This document shows, piece by piece, positions 22,304 through 35,123 of a stretch of DNA of 64,000 bases. The notes beneath the pieces were generated by a model. It was not told the DNA's origin and searched no databases. It saw only the letters and a list, made by a program, of their open reading frames with translations. Numbering within the stretch: position 1 is the first letter of the stretch; each line of letters opens with the position of its first letter. A program made the translations under genes and the position numbers. This stretch comes from Strongylocentrotus purpuratus (Eukaryota > Echinodermata > Echinoidea > Camarodonta > Strongylocentrotidae): positions 10,606,891-10,670,890 of the forward strand of contig NW_022145615.1 in the NCBI RefSeq assembly GCF_000002235.5, read 5' to 3'.

Positions 22304-23364
22304 TGGCATCAACCCTTGTCACAACGGCTCAAAGTGAATCTGACGAAACGGGAAATAGAAGGCCTTCGGCATCAGACTCTGGAAGTGGAGGCACAGGGGT
22401 AAACGGTGGTACTGGAGGTGGTGCTCGGGGTGGTGGTACGATTCCTGGTGTGAGTGCTGGTGCAGGAGGCGGGGTTGGAGGCGGCGGAGGAGGTGTCAGA
22501 CCCGGTAAACCCAATTTCGGTCTTCCTGGATCCGGAGGTGGAGGGACGGGCTTTGGAGGGGGACCTGGGGGAGCAGGAGGAGCAGGAGGAGCAGGAGGAG
22601 CAGGAGGAGCAGGGGGACGTGGAGTAGGTGGTGCTGGAGGAGCCGGAGGCGGGACGGGAGCAGCTGGTAGGAGAACTGGGGTTGGTATTCTTCCAGACAT
22701 CCAGGTGATTGATCCTCGCAATCCTGCAAGAGGAACCGGTTCTGGTTCCCGCTACCCAGGTTACAACCCACGTTCTACATACCCAGGACAAAATTATCCA
22801 GGATCACGATACCCGAATGTCGGCAATCCCGGTATGAACTACCCTGGAGGATATCCTGGAGTAGGAGTAGGTGGTTTCCCAGGACAAGGTGGCTACCCAG
22901 GCAACAACTATCCAGGACAGAACTACCCAGGCAACAACTTCCCAGGCAGTAGATTTCCCAATATAGGAACTGGCGGATATCCAGGATCCGTCTTCCCCCA
23001 TGGACCAGGATATCCACGCAATGGCTTACCAGTGGGTGGACCAGGCTTCAGGAACCCTAGCATGACCGACCCCAAGCGTTTCCCAGGAAGGCACATCCCT
23101 GGTTACATCCCAGGAAGGGGTGGAGGCTACGGCGGGGCCGGTGGACGCGGCATACACCCTGCAGCAGGAGGACCAGCCTACAACGGAAGACATCTTGGAA
23201 ATAATATCGCTGAGGTGAAAGGCCGCAACTTCGGTAAAAAGATCGGTATGGGCTTTGGTGCACTTATGGCTGTTGTTGTAATAGGAGCTTTATGTGTCGT
23301 AGGTACAGTAGTTTCAGTTTTAATAGCATGTGCTCGACGAAGACGTCGCAATCAACTAAGATAG
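22304..23364 (+). CDS. Gly/Pro/Tyr-rich P16-like type I membrane protein, exon 2
   Basis: With exon 1 this gives 369 residues. Seen in order: end of the signal peptide (to about 25); an acidic/Ser segment; a Gly-rich region (about 43-150) with a run of GGA triplets; an N/Y/P/G region (about 165-300) of imperfect NYPGQ, GYPG and RYPN repeats; then a Gly/His/Arg linker. A single transmembrane helix follows (about 331-360, opening GMGFGALMAVVV) with a short RRRRRNQLR cytoplasmic tail. PG-rich repeats are typical of sea urchin spicule matrix proteins. The helix opening resembles that of P16 (KSGMAFGIIFAV) and the gene shares P16's exon plan, so I infer a P16-related skeletogenic membrane protein. 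The exact family name is not assured. An alternative is a generic Gly-rich extracellular matrix protein. Confidence 0.88.
22570..22614 (+). repeat. 9-bp tandem repeat within the coding exon
   Basis: About five units of GCAGGAGGA encode the GGAGGAGGA run of the Gly-rich domain. It is an in-frame minisatellite likely to vary in length between individuals. Confidence 0.85.
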
Positions 23365-23389
23365 ATATTTATAGACACTTTCCATTAAG

Positions 23390-23395
23390 AATAAA
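23390..23395 (+). promoter_or_regulatory. Possible poly(A) signal of the Gly-rich gene
   Basis: AATAAA occurs 25 nt after the stop codon, which would give a very short 3' UTR. A later signal may be used instead. Confidence 0.4.
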
Positions 23396-23396
23396 G

Positions 23397-26300
23397 TAAT
23401 ATATCAATCCTCATTGGTCAGTATACTACTAAAATTCAAACTCGACGCTGGGTTGAAAGTTCGATCTTAAGGCCGGGTTTATAAACCGAAGGTAGACAGA
23501 TAACTGAGTAATGTCTCAGTTCAGCATGTCTTTAGTTTTCGTGCCGGATTTAGCTGGATTAATACGGGCCATCAGGTGTCGGGTCTAGTGTTCACGCAAA
23601 CCATTCTTTTTGTGCCATTCGTTTATATTTAAAATTCAAAATACAGACCTTCTGTCTATATATCACAATTTGCAAAAGCAGAACAGGAGAAAGAGATTCA
23701 TGTCAAGACTTAAACAATTTTATTTCGTGTCAAAAATTTGTTTAGGCGAAGGAGAAACGTAAGACCAAGCCTTTTCCCATATTTTTTTAAGTGTATGCAT
23801 TGCCTGCTAATAGGATGTAAATCATGTACATTTCGGTAGTGTGTTTTAATTAGTTCTTATTTTTTTTATGTGGCTAAAGAACTTACGAATATCAATAATC
23901 TATCTCGATCGTGAAATATACTTTCCCCATGATCGAGATAGATTACATGTGTGTACATGAAGTATAAATATTACTTGTGTATATTTGAAATACCGTTTTT
24001 AGTCCATTGAAAAATACAGATTGTCATCATTCTCGTACGTATTCAATTATTATGTGTTATAATGTGGCTAAAGGCAATTATTAGCAGTTCATATGTACAA
24101 AACATATGATTTTTGTCACAAATAGGATATGACAATTTTTGTGTACCCTAGCATTACTGCATTAAACATTTTCTCTATCACCTTTCTACACGTACTTAAA
24201 CGTTTAAGATCCATATTACATAGTTTAACATTTACTATGCAGTTAAATGCAATGACAGAAATGACTGTGAATACTGTTCTAATTTGCTCTGTTGAAAAAT
24301 ATACAAAGTATTCAATGTATTAGAATGTGTATAAGTATGCTTATTATATCTTGGCCGGTTCAAGAATATATTGAAGGTAATGTTGAAATAGAAAAACCGT
24401 TGGTATAACGGCTTAAGAATATTTTCAGGACAAGTCTTTGATTCCTAATTCAGTTTTTATCGTTCAAATCTCAAATTGAGTGATAACAAACTACTTTATA
24501 TTTTTTATAATAAAAATCATTATGTTAGTTATTGAGGGATTGAAGGTAGAGAGAGGTTTAAATATCCTAAAGTCCTTGAAACACCCTACTTCTCGCAAGG
24601 GAATTCGATCTAAGAGTTGACATGGAATATGACATTATACCTTTATTAAGATATATTTGTATTGAAATGGGTGGATCTGCTGTGTCTAATTGACCTGATC
24701 AATCACTTTCTTTCTGACTAAAAAAAAAATCAACCCGAAATTTTCCATTTCCATCTAGTGGGATAAGCCAGTTGTGAGATATATCTTTTATCAGGTCATG
24801 ATCTATATGACCATAATGGGTTGATCTGGAATATACGTCAGAAAGGAACAAAAATAGAACTGACAAAACTGTGCTTTTATAACAGCGCGCGAAACGTTTA
24901 TTAGTGATAACAGGTATTCAGCAAGTGATGGCTGTTAATAGGGAGAATTCACAAGTTTGTATCAATATAAATACTATACTTTTAAAAACGTATTAAAATC
25001 GTGTGAACAAAGCTAATAAAAAAAGGAATTGTCTGATTTTGTTTTCCTTCGACAGCAAGATAATTATGTATCAGTACAATTTACGCTCGATAAATATATA
25101 TTTCTTTGGTAAAGAAATGCTTTTCACAGTTTTAAAAGTGTTTCGCTTTATTATACCAAGTTTCAAAGATATGTATTCTTTATCCCATATATTGATGTAT
25201 ATATAAATGGTCAATTTACAAGATGTACAGAAGAAGATTAAAGACTGCATTTTTACCAAATGAAAACAAAGCTTCTGCAGTGTCATGCTTTTATGGCTCA
25301 TGTGTATGCCCTGGTTTTCCATAAGTAATGCAACATGATAATTGGTTCATAGCTTTTGGGTTTTCATAGTACCTTGTAGCGTACCGATACATTTTTCTTA
25401 AATTTTTGTTAAATTTTAGTGAAAATAATGTATTGTCCATTGGTCTCTGAAGCTTAAGCAGGTGATAGATTATCAGACTATCTGTACGTCAATAGAAATT
25501 GTATTTGAAGAAAAAAGAAAGAAAGTTAGGGTAGTAGGACATTTATAAATACATTTTCCTAATGGACATTTTCAATACTGTTTCAAACATATTTATCCCA
25601 CCCCCTCTGAAAGTTTCATAATAAAAGCAATTTCATAACCAGGGGGTGAAAAGTAGGCATTGCGACGGATTTTATTTTTTCCCTTACAAAACGCAAAGTT
25701 GTCAATATAAACATATCAAATCGCTGTTGCCTGTACACATTTAATATGTTCATATATAAGAATTTATAGGAAGTTAGATGGGAAAATAGATTGAAGGCAG
25801 ATTAAGAGCTCTCTATTTATAGGAATGAGGACAGTCAACTCGATCCAAAAGGGATTACTGAGTTGCAATGGAGGTCCTTTCTACCCAAATTAACCAAGCT
25901 GTTTAAATCACTTAATTTCACTTCGATTTTGTAAAATGAATAATTCTCTGAATTAGATAAATGCAACAAGAATATCATACTTTTTTAATAGCATTATTCT
26001 GCTTTATAGCATACAGCAACCGTTATGGTGATTACAATTCATTACAAAATAATCCCTGAGTCTTTGTAAAATGAACATAGCTTGTACAGGTATCCTGAAG
26101 AAAAAAAATATAGTTACACAAATAAACAAAATGTAAATTTAATACTCAACAAAGTGATTTTTGAAAACAAAAACAGACATTGATTACGTTTATCATCCAA
26201 AAGGCTAGATATTAAGTGAATTACTTCTGTTGGACCGATTGCAGAATTGTAAGCATAGATATTTCTTCCCCATAACACATTGATGAACGACATTTGACAG

Positions 26301-27992
26301 GTGAAGCCGACTTCTAAGTATACAATTACAAAGACTATGTAATGCCTCTATTGTTTATTGAAATCTTTACTAAAAGAAGAGATAGTCGAATATTTATACA
26401 CTGAAGTACATGCATCTCTCGCCGTAGCTTTCTCCTATCATATCCTACTATCGTGATGAGATTATAAACGCCATCTTTAATTATCAATTTCCTTAAAGGA
26501 TCTTAAAATAAACTTGGAAAACGAAAGAACCTAACATGATGGACACGGGCAACTTTGTGATCTCACATAGCGTTTTTTTGTCTTGCCTTCAACATACATT
26601 TACTACCTTGTTTTTGAAAAAGAGGTCACAAGTTTTTGACGAAAAGTCATCCTCGAACCAAGATTCGCACTGACAGTCACTCTGAGCGACAAAATCATGA
26701 CACATCTAATTATAGTGACAGAGATAAAGATCGGGCCACTGTAGATTTAATCAGTCCGGAAAATATACTTAGTAATTGAATTCATTTGTCTGCGATAGAA
26801 ATGAGGCTATATATATTTAAATGCGGTTTATAAAATAGAGGCCATACTGTTTATAATTCCTTGGACGTAGAACATTCACCTATGTCCAGCACTCGAGCCA
26901 AATCAAAAGCAGATCTATCAATAAAATTTGACCGACCATAAGTTCCATATTTAGTAGGCCTGTGGTCAGTTTGATTATGAACTGATTAGGAGTGACGGAA
27001 ATCATTCCGTTGAGGGCTTTTGTAGATTATATGATACATGCGGTGCTGAGCTGGACAACATGCATTATGCTTTGACTGATCAGTACGTTGTCTATTCATC
27101 TGACAAGGACCTACAGAGTTTCGTGGGTTTATCTTTTAAATTATTATTAGGTTTTCAAACCACTTTGTGGCAGAACGGCTAGCCAAAATGACAGATACTT
27201 CCCTTCCCTTTAGTTTTCTGAAGACCAATGTCGTGAACATACATCGCCACTGCTATTTTGATTTTAAGACGTAGAGGAAGCATTTCATTATCGAATAAAC
27301 ACATCCTGGAAGAGGTGCATCACATGACAATGAAGCAAGACGGTCATGAGTAATTTATCCAGGAGACATACCGTAGAACCACCCTACCATCCACACACAC
27401 AAATACACCCACGCCTAATTAAAATCTGTATTTCTAAGACAATTGCCCTTAATCATTCTGGCCCCATGACACTGCCAGACACTCTGACACTTGTTATCCC
27501 CCAACGGAAATTTCCGGTCAGTGCCATCACTTCAATTAATTTAATTGACGCATGAGATTCAGAGTATTTTGTTCTTCTTCCGCATATAGGCCTATTAACA
27601 ATCTATTGCCCCTACCCCCCCCCCTTTCCCTCCACAAAAAAAAAATTGTGGTAACAGCCTAGAAATATAGAGCCACTATTCTAGGAAAAGCACCAGGACT
27701 ACCATTGCGCCACAATTGCTTCTTGGACAGCTAACTCTACAATGTAGAGGGATTATGTATACATTAGGAATTACTAGCGCAACAGGGATGGTAGTCCAGG
27801 CACATGGTATTATTAATTTACCGCGGGTCCAAACAATATAATCACGCACATTCTAACCACATGAATCACTCAACAAAATCATTAAAGGTGTTTATTTTTG
27901 GCTGTCCTGGCGATTTTTGCCGAAAATGAAAATAGCGTGGTTAGAATCATGGCCAATTGAAAGTATATTAATATTCGTCATGTATCGCATTG
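23397..27992. other. Intergenic, nothing recognised apart from a hairpin
   Basis: AT-rich sequence. A perfect 15-bp hairpin (TAATCTATCTCGATC at 23896-23910 and its reverse complement at 23931-23945) is the only clear structure. Part of the first few hundred bases may be 3' UTR of the preceding gene. No coding frame is convincing. Confidence 0.5.
23896..23945. repeat. Hairpin, 15-bp perfect arms
   Basis: Arms at 23896-23910 and 23931-23945 are exact reverse complements around a 20-nt loop, 530 bp past the stop codon of the Gly-rich gene. Confidence 0.8.
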
Positions 27993-28521
27993 TTAAAGGT
28001 ACCATGTCCCTTTTGCAGCTAACCTCAAATGCTGTAGAACTTTGCAGGAATTATGAATATGTCATGTATGTCCTATCTGTGAAATTTAAACGTTAGCAGT
28101 GTCCTCATATTCAAATTATGCAAGGAAACCCGTTTACTTGCTAGACTTCACTGTCAGACACTATTGAGTGACTGACTGGCTTTTTTTCTTCTTTGGTAAT
28201 AACATACATGAAAAGAGTTGTAAAGGGTACATGAGCATTTGTCTACATCAATAACCCACTTCTTGTGATGGCCAAGATTAAACTGATTGAGTCTTTGCGC
28301 AGCATAAAACATATGACCATTCGCTGAAAATCAAGACTATTACTTTTGGGCTCTATAGCCCTAAAGTCGATTTGACAACTAATAGTCGTTATTTTCCCAC
28401 TTGAAGACATTTTCAAGCCCCACCTGTTTTAGGTAAGTTCTAAATTAGTATTATCTTTCAAATGCAGTTGGAATTTAACTTTTTCATTTTTTGGCCTGCA
28501 AATGGGACATAGTACCTTTAA
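27993..28521 (+). mobile_element. TTAA miniature transposon, family E copy 2
   Basis: TTAA at 27993-27996 and 28518-28521. Nearly identical to the copy at 11710-12249 over its whole length, with a short deletion after ATGACCATTCG relative to that copy. High similarity and intact ends imply fairly recent movement. Confidence 0.88.
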
Positions 28522-28980
28522 AGGGGGCAACCGTGGGTGGGCATGCTGTTTCAGACAGGAAATTGGCCATAGACTAAGCTGCACTTGAATGACTCGTGTT
28601 CTCAGGCCAAACATTCCATATACAATCATCATGTTAATATCTCCAATTAGCATGTTTTCAAACTTGGGGTTCTAAATTGTTTTTGTCTCGGAGCAAGATT
28701 TATTCTTTATTGTTCTCGCGACAAACAATCGCCTTTCTATTTCACTATAAACATTGAAGTCTAGTATCAGGTGTTCTGAAAAGAACTGAATAAACATCAT
28801 AGAATTTCTACATTGAAATTCGTCTGTGTATTGAATCATTCTGAAATGTTCTATAGAACCGACATCAGTCTGAGACATATTTATTTGCCAAATTTATCTT
28901 CTTTTTTTTATATAGCAGGATCAATATATGAATATTGATACCCATATGATTGCCTTTATAGTTAACATTCATTTCTTGTG
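28522..28980. other. Intergenic, nothing recognised
   Basis: Short AT-rich gap between two miniature elements. Minus-strand frames here (28429-28653, 28672-28878) have no supporting features. Confidence 0.5.
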
Positions 28981-29220
28981 TTAAAGTGCCTCTATAGTGT
29001 TGGGAGCCCCTAATTCGCCGAAAATTTGATGGCAAATTTCTGTTATTCAAAGAAAACCTAAATTTGGTATTCTTTCATCAATTTTCGACTTCAAATAAAT
29101 TTGTTTTGGAGATCCTTGCAGAAATGTGTTTCAAATGACATCCTCTTTCACATTATGGTGCAATTCAAGTGAAGTTTTGCCATCAATTTGTTGGGGCTCC
29201 TAACACTTTAGAGTGGCTAG
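28981..29220. mobile_element. Foldback miniature transposon, family G
   Basis: Starts with TTAAAGTGCC. A long inverted repeat (GTGTTGGGAGCCCC, then TTTGATGGCAAA) is mirrored by TTTTGCCATCAATTTG and GGGGCTCCTAACAC near 29175-29210. No coding capacity. The right end has diverged (CTAG). Confidence 0.78.
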
Positions 29221-29416
29221 AAAAGAAATGATACTATCATCAACATTGTAACGTCTCCTCATGCATGTAGGAAGTCACCTTTCTGGATTGAATCCACCTT
29301 GCAAATATCAGTTATTGATTTAGTGATCATAGTATTAGGTAAGAGTTTGAGCCGTTAAAAACAATTTTCGTGTAAGAAGTGTGCAATTGGTTTCTTAGTA
29401 AGCCGGTGTACGAGTT

Positions 29417-29611
29417 TTAAAGCTTATCTGCCATAGTTTACAGGAGGGATTAGACTGCTCTGCAAGGTCACTGGACAGGTGGTTATCTCATCAACTCAGC
29501 TCTCAGTTAACATAAGAAAAAGAGGATCATGGGGGACCAATGGTCACCGATTAGGCATTGTTTGTTATATAGAGGGCGCAAGTAGCTACAAGTAGTGCAG
29601 TGGGCCTTTAA
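29417..29611 (+). mobile_element. TTAA miniature transposon, family F copy 1
   Basis: 195 bp with TTAA at 29417-29420 and 29608-29611. Shares the internal block TTAACATAAGAAAAAGAGG and ATCATGGGGGACCAA with the copy at 45440-45623. Confidence 0.8.
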
Positions 29612-30251
29612 GAGGCCTATAAATGCTGAAACGAAATCAAATCAAGACTCAAGTAAATTTGTTATCTTATTTCAATATCTTGTTGGAAAAACAGACATAA
29701 TTTGACTAGAGGAAGCACGTAATATGTTATCCTAACACGATTACAGCGGCCTAAGGGTGACATCTTAATCATATTTATGTTTAAAGGGTCCATGTTCTGA
29801 TATAACCAGGGCAAGTCTGTATCAAGTCCATAAAACACCATTTGAAATGTACCTATCGACACGTGTCTTGTTTCTTTATGCTCAAAATCCTTTCGCAATG
29901 GAACATCATTTATTGACGATTCCACTGTAATTTTGGGGATCCTATGAAACTCTCTTATACATGTGCCATGTACACCATGTACATGCTCTATGAATAGCAC
30001 AGCGCCTGGTACGATCAAGCCATCACTAATCACCGTAATCTCCGTCCATTAACTGTGAACCTTAAAGAGAAGTTTGAGTTCTGATAAAAATGGAAGTAAT
30101 ATGTTAACAATTTAATGCTTTTTCATGTTTTTATCCCAGTGTGGGAAAACTTATTGTTGCGACATCTCATGCAACGGCTAGCTCTTGAAGTGCACTTCTA
30201 TTATAAATATGAAAAAAAATTATTCAATTTCTGTGCAAAGCTTGATGCGAC

Positions 30252-30252
<1 letters not shown>

Positions 30253-30302
<50 letters not shown>
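30253..30302. repeat. (TG)n microsatellite
   Basis: About 25 TG units with one TTTG interruption. Confidence 0.95.
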
Positions 30303-30304
<2 letters not shown>

Positions 30305-30811
30305 ACCAGAATTATCATGTTTAAGTGAAGTGTTGTTAATCGCTTGTGATAGTTGCTTAGCAGGATTTACTATCATTTTGATGAATCCCAAACCTCAGAA
30401 TTCTAAATTACGACGTTGACATTTATCCTCAATGTCATTACAACAGCTAAACCTTAAACTTCATATTCAAACGTAGAACTTAAATCCTTAAAAAGATGCC
30501 AGATTCAATCATGTCTTTGGCACTAGCCTGAACCTGACACCTCGAAGATTTTTGTTACGGCAAGGCCAAGATATGATTTATAAATCGACGAAAATAAGAT
30601 CACTAAATTGGCAGCATTGGCTAGGAAGAACCCCTGTTAGTTTGCATCTCGATCTCTTGACTTGTTTAAAGAGTTATAAATTACTGCGTAGACATCGTCT
30701 CTGTCAATTCACTTCAAAGACGACTTCAGTAATGTCTTGTAACCATTATTTCTAGAAATATTGCTCTTGATATATCTGACACTGAAAGGACACCTAAACT
30801 CCCTCTCCACC

Positions 30812-30814
<3 letters not shown>

Positions 30815-30842
<28 letters not shown>

Positions 30843-30900
30843 CCTCTTTGTCTTTCTGCATCTCTCTCTCTCTCTCTCCCTCCCTTCTCTCTCTCGACCA
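30815..30900. repeat. (TC)n-rich microsatellite
   Basis: Interrupted CT/TC tract of about 85 bp. Confidence 0.93.
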
Positions 30901-31494
30901 TGACTATCTGTCTCTCCCTATCCTTTTCCCATAAAACTACCACGTTTTATGTTAAGGGTAGGGAGCGATAAGAATGAAGAATTTTTTTTTTTGCGAAACA
31001 AATCGAGGCATTAAAATATAAATTATAATCCCAACTGAACTGGCAACTTACAAAATACGTTTGTAAGCCTATTTAAATAATTAAGGAATGTACTGATATA
31101 TGATATTTTACAGTGTTCGTTTCGCGATGTAAACATCAGCAAACTTAATGCAATAGACCATGAAATGTTTTTATTTGATTTATATTGTTATTTCAGTAAA
31201 GGGGACACCAGGTGATCCGACCATTCTATGTCTATCTATTGGGCCCTGTTTTGAGGTTCGAATGATCCTAATTAATGGGAAGCTTTCCAAATTATCACAA
31301 AATCACGGTCACCTTTCAGAAGGAGCCATGATTGACATCAAGCTATTGCAAGATGCCCTCTACTTATTCATTTTACGATGAATTGCTAACAAATATGTCA
31401 GTTGTTTCACTCTAAAGGATTGTGATATACTGATATAACTTTTCACATCTCACATCACATCAATTGTCTCATCAAAAATCATTAAAGACATCTT

Positions 31495-31673
31495 GGCCCG
31501 AATTCACAAAGCAAGGTTTGAGCTCAGACCAAGGTTTGAGCTCAAACCTCCTTTTGTTTCGCCAAACCTCTTTTTGTTCTTTACAAACCAAGTTTGTAAA
31601 AAACACGTAAAACGCGTCATATGACGTACGAAAACCAAGGTTTGTCGACAAACCTCCTTTGTGAATTCGGGCC
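31495..31673. mobile_element. Terminal-inverted-repeat miniature element, family H
   Basis: 179 bp with termini GGCCCGAATTCACAAAG and CTTTGTGAATTCGGGCC in inverted orientation, followed inward by AGGTTTG motifs on both sides. No coding capacity. The ends differ from those of the TTAA families, so it probably belongs to another DNA transposon group. Confidence 0.88.
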
Positions 31674-31980
31674 TGAGGGTTTAGTACGGATATGAAATTG
31701 CATCCGACGGTGGCCTGTACTTATGGCGAATAAGTGAAGGTGGGACACCGGGCTTATTTGGGATGGGGCACCTTGGGCACCGGTCCTTCTCCGTGAATAA
31801 AATATAAAGTAACAAGCTAGGCCACAGACTGGGGGTGTTCTTTCGACCTTCCTGTACAACTAATCCCCTTTTCTCTGTACTTTCTTTCTATTGCGATCGC
31901 CCCCCCCCCCCGAAATCATCCTAAGCAAATTTTAATAGCATGTTACGTCACCTTTTGAAACGTCCGAACGGAACAGTGAC

Positions 31981-32360
31981 CTAAAGATGAAGTTGAGTTC
32001 TGGTCATGCGATTACATTGTGATAGAAACGGTGCGGAATCGATCAGAAAAAGTTGATCATGTAGCATATAAGTATTGGTGTGTACTGCAAGGTTCTGTAG
32101 TCATCAAAATGATAAGAAATTCGGCCCAGTCTTGGTAAAGTAACAAACACTGTACACAGAAGATGTATATTGGACTTCACAAACAAGTGGCATAAATATC
32201 GGGCCTCATTTTTTAAGCTGTTACTTGTCATATTAAGAATTCGAAGCATTTGAAGCGCAATGCTTTGCAGAGGCATTTTTTTGCTGATGTTTTTCCACAC
32301 TTGCATAATAACACTAACAAATAAGATTTCACCTCTCCTCAGAACTCAATCTTCTCTTAA
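31981..32360 (+). mobile_element. TTAA miniature transposon, family D copy 1
   Basis: 380 bp. The left end CTAAAGATGAAGTTGAGTTC has a decayed TTAA, and the right end reads CAGAACTCAATCTTCTCTTAA. The body matches the copy at 54547-54939 (for example TAAGTATTGGTGTG and CTTGGTAAAGTAACAA blocks). Confidence 0.82.
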
Positions 32361-33150
32361 ACCGAGACGCTATTTCTAAATGCAATTATTTTTTAAGTTG
32401 ATTTTTCGAAAGTGCTTGTGATCGTATCTCCCCCTCCTCTTTTAATGCCATTTATCTTTGTGTAATGCCATGAGTGCATCAATTTTATTTGACTGGGGCA
32501 CGTACCCGCCTCGCCTCTAGTAGCCTCTTCGCTCTTTACGGGATATTTCGGTTCCCCTTATCGGATGATCTTGTAACCGCTAAAACTTAATTCTTAACTT
32601 GATGTAACAAACAGGAACATGTGGATATTGGGCTCATTTTAGAATCCTTTGAAGCAGTGAGTCACGATTGATCTTACTACTTATCGGGGAGCAAGGGAAT
32701 CAAATAATTTCACCGAGGACTTCATTTGTGGCGTTGACCGATCGGAAAAGATTGCCACTTTTAAAATTCATCTTAGATTTAGTGATATGTAGCATTAAAG
32801 ATCCCTAGTAGTGGTTCTAGAAGGGTTTGAGGGCCCCAACAATTTGTTTTCACGTCCCAACTTTTCGCAAGGCACGTAAACAAAAAGTGAATAAAATAAC
32901 AACTAAGCAACCCCCCCCCCCCTGTGCACCCAAATATGTTTTTATTAAAAAACGCTCCAGACCTAAAGATCACATGAAATTGACATTTGATTTTTCCAAC
33001 ATAAAATAATGGGATATCAATTTATGAATGGGAAGGCAACTAATTATAGACAGTGACCTCCGACAGGGGCCTGAAGACTTGCTTCGATATTTTTTAATCT
33101 AAATATTCGTTCAGTTAGCTTTTTCCTTGATCATGTGTTTCCTGATACGT
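32361..33150. other. Intergenic, nothing recognised
   Basis: No coding or RNA feature seen. A C10 run lies near 32910. Confidence 0.5.
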
Positions 33151-33270
33151 CTCAATTCCCATGTACATGACACTGTCATGTTTCATCTGCGAACAGTTGT
33201 TGATTTTCATGCCGGCTCTAGGGGAAAATTGCCTTTAGTTTACCGAATAAATAAAATGAAATGAAATCAT
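33151..33270 (+). mobile_element. Possible LINE 3' tail fragment
   Basis: The stretch ends in AATAAATAAAATGAAATGAAATC, a poly(A)-signal-like motif followed by short tandem units as found at 3' ends of some non-LTR retrotransposons. No reverse transcriptase sequence is attached, so this is tentative. Confidence 0.3.
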
Positions 33271-35123
33271 TCACTCTTATTGAAAGTAAGGAAAAATGAG
33301 ATAATAATCAAACTGTTTGTGTATTAGTACCTTTTATCAATGAGGTAAGTGTATGCATCTCTATCCTCATCGACACTGTTAACGGACAGCTGATTTGCCT
33401 TCCCTACCCCCGCCCCCAAAGTTCAGATTCTGAAACATTATATATTTGAGAGACGGAGGGGGGAGGGGTACCTGTTAAACACCACAAGGTAAACGTTTTT
33501 TTTTTCTTTTTTACTGAAGCTCTAAGGAAATTATTAATTCCATGACGATAAACCCAACTTGTTTAGCATTTTAAATGTTTGAAGACAGACTAGAAATTAA
33601 GTGACACAAAGACATAGTGGTTAAAAAAAATTAGATTAAAGCAATATTTTGCTGATTATCATGAAAATTGCACAGTGGCGTAGGAACGGAGCCCTCGTTA
33701 ATACGTGCCCCCCCCCCCCCACACACTTCGCACAATGCAAAATAAAAATATGGATAAGATAACAGTGACAGCAGAAGATACAATGTGAGGTCAATGATGG
33801 TAGAGAGCTACATTTACGAACACATCTCTTTATTTCAATAATATGAATAAACAATTACATTGACACTTTTGTCAGCACACCTGACTCATTTGTACGTAGG
33901 AGAGCATGTTTCCTCGCCTTCTTAGGGGTACCTGCATTACAGGGGGTCTGGGAATTCATGGAAGAGGGGCACGAAAAGCATTTTTTGTTTTAATGTCGCG
34001 GTTTTTTGAAGGAGGGAGCGTAAAGGAGTAGCTTGTCTTTTTTTATCTCCTTCATATACGAAACATCCTAAATGAACGAAGGTTCTTCATAATTACTAAA
34101 AATAGAGGTTTTTGTTACTTTAGGTTTGGTCCCTGGAAAGCACAGTATTCCTTATTTAGTTGTACATGTATATACTGTCTATGCAAAGTCAATCGCAGTT
34201 TTGCAGGGGTTTTACCAGGGGCGCGTACAATACGAGAGGTAATACGTCAGTAGTCAAGGTTTCAATGATTAGGGACCTTTGCGTCGATACATTTCCAACA
34301 CCCAGGAGTAACAAGATTGGTAAAACTCCTTCAAGAATACCCCGACAGCGAGATCCTGCTCACGTCATTTCGTTATGATATAGTTAAGTTTCATTTCCAA
34401 AGCATTTATGTCATATCACTCTTGAAGTACTATTTAACTATCGCTGTAATTTGTTGCTGGGGATAACGCTCGAAATAGACCCTTTTCCTTTGAGAACTTA
34501 ACGATCAGTTTCAACATCTGTCTTTAAGAATATTATAACTACATTGACACAAATGCTGATTTCTTTCATTCTTTATTGTTTTAGCTTCTTTTTTTTAAGT
34601 GAGACTTTAGGCGAAATAAATTAATACTAAATTTCGTCCCCTCTTTTTTCTTTTTTTAACCCGTCTTAATTTTATTTTCTTCTTTTTTGTTGTTGTTCTG
34701 AAACGAAGTATATGATACCGAATATGAGATGATTTAAACAACGAGCAAACAATAACCATTACTATAATATAAAGTGACATTGTTGTGATCGAGCCTCTAT
34801 GTGCACATGCAACCACATCTTAATTGGATATATTTTGTTGAAATTGACCCTTAGCAATTCTGTGTACAGAATAAATATCAAATATAAAAAAAACTTGGAA
34901 CCTCACTCATCCTATTTCTTCGGAAATTACGGACAGGGATCTAGGAAACAATCTGAATTGCCCCTATCCATGCAGTAATACGCCAGGAAGATAGATATAT
35001 TCATGCACAACTAAACCAAAACGCCAAATAATTTAACGAGATATCACCTGTCTGTATCCTTATTTTATCTAACAATTAAGTCCTTGCTAAGATATCAGTC
35101 TTAGAAAGGAGACGTATAAACGC
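33271..35123. other. Intergenic, nothing recognised
   Basis: AT-rich with homopolymer runs (C10 near 33711). No convincing gene. Confidence 0.5.

Larger units (their letters stand above)
29612..31494. other. Intergenic with microsatellites
   Basis: A minus-strand frame of 123 codons (29662-30033) has no recognised motif. An isolated TTAAAGAGAAGTTTGAGTTC end at 30062 resembles the termini of families C and D, but I found no partner end. A TG repeat lies at 30253-30302 and a CT-rich repeat at about 30815-30900. Confidence 0.55.

Noticed and set aside
22329..22791. Minus-strand Pro-rich and Ser/Thr-rich frames of 91-139 codons
   Set aside because: Antisense shadows of the GGA/GGC repeat coding for the Gly-rich protein.
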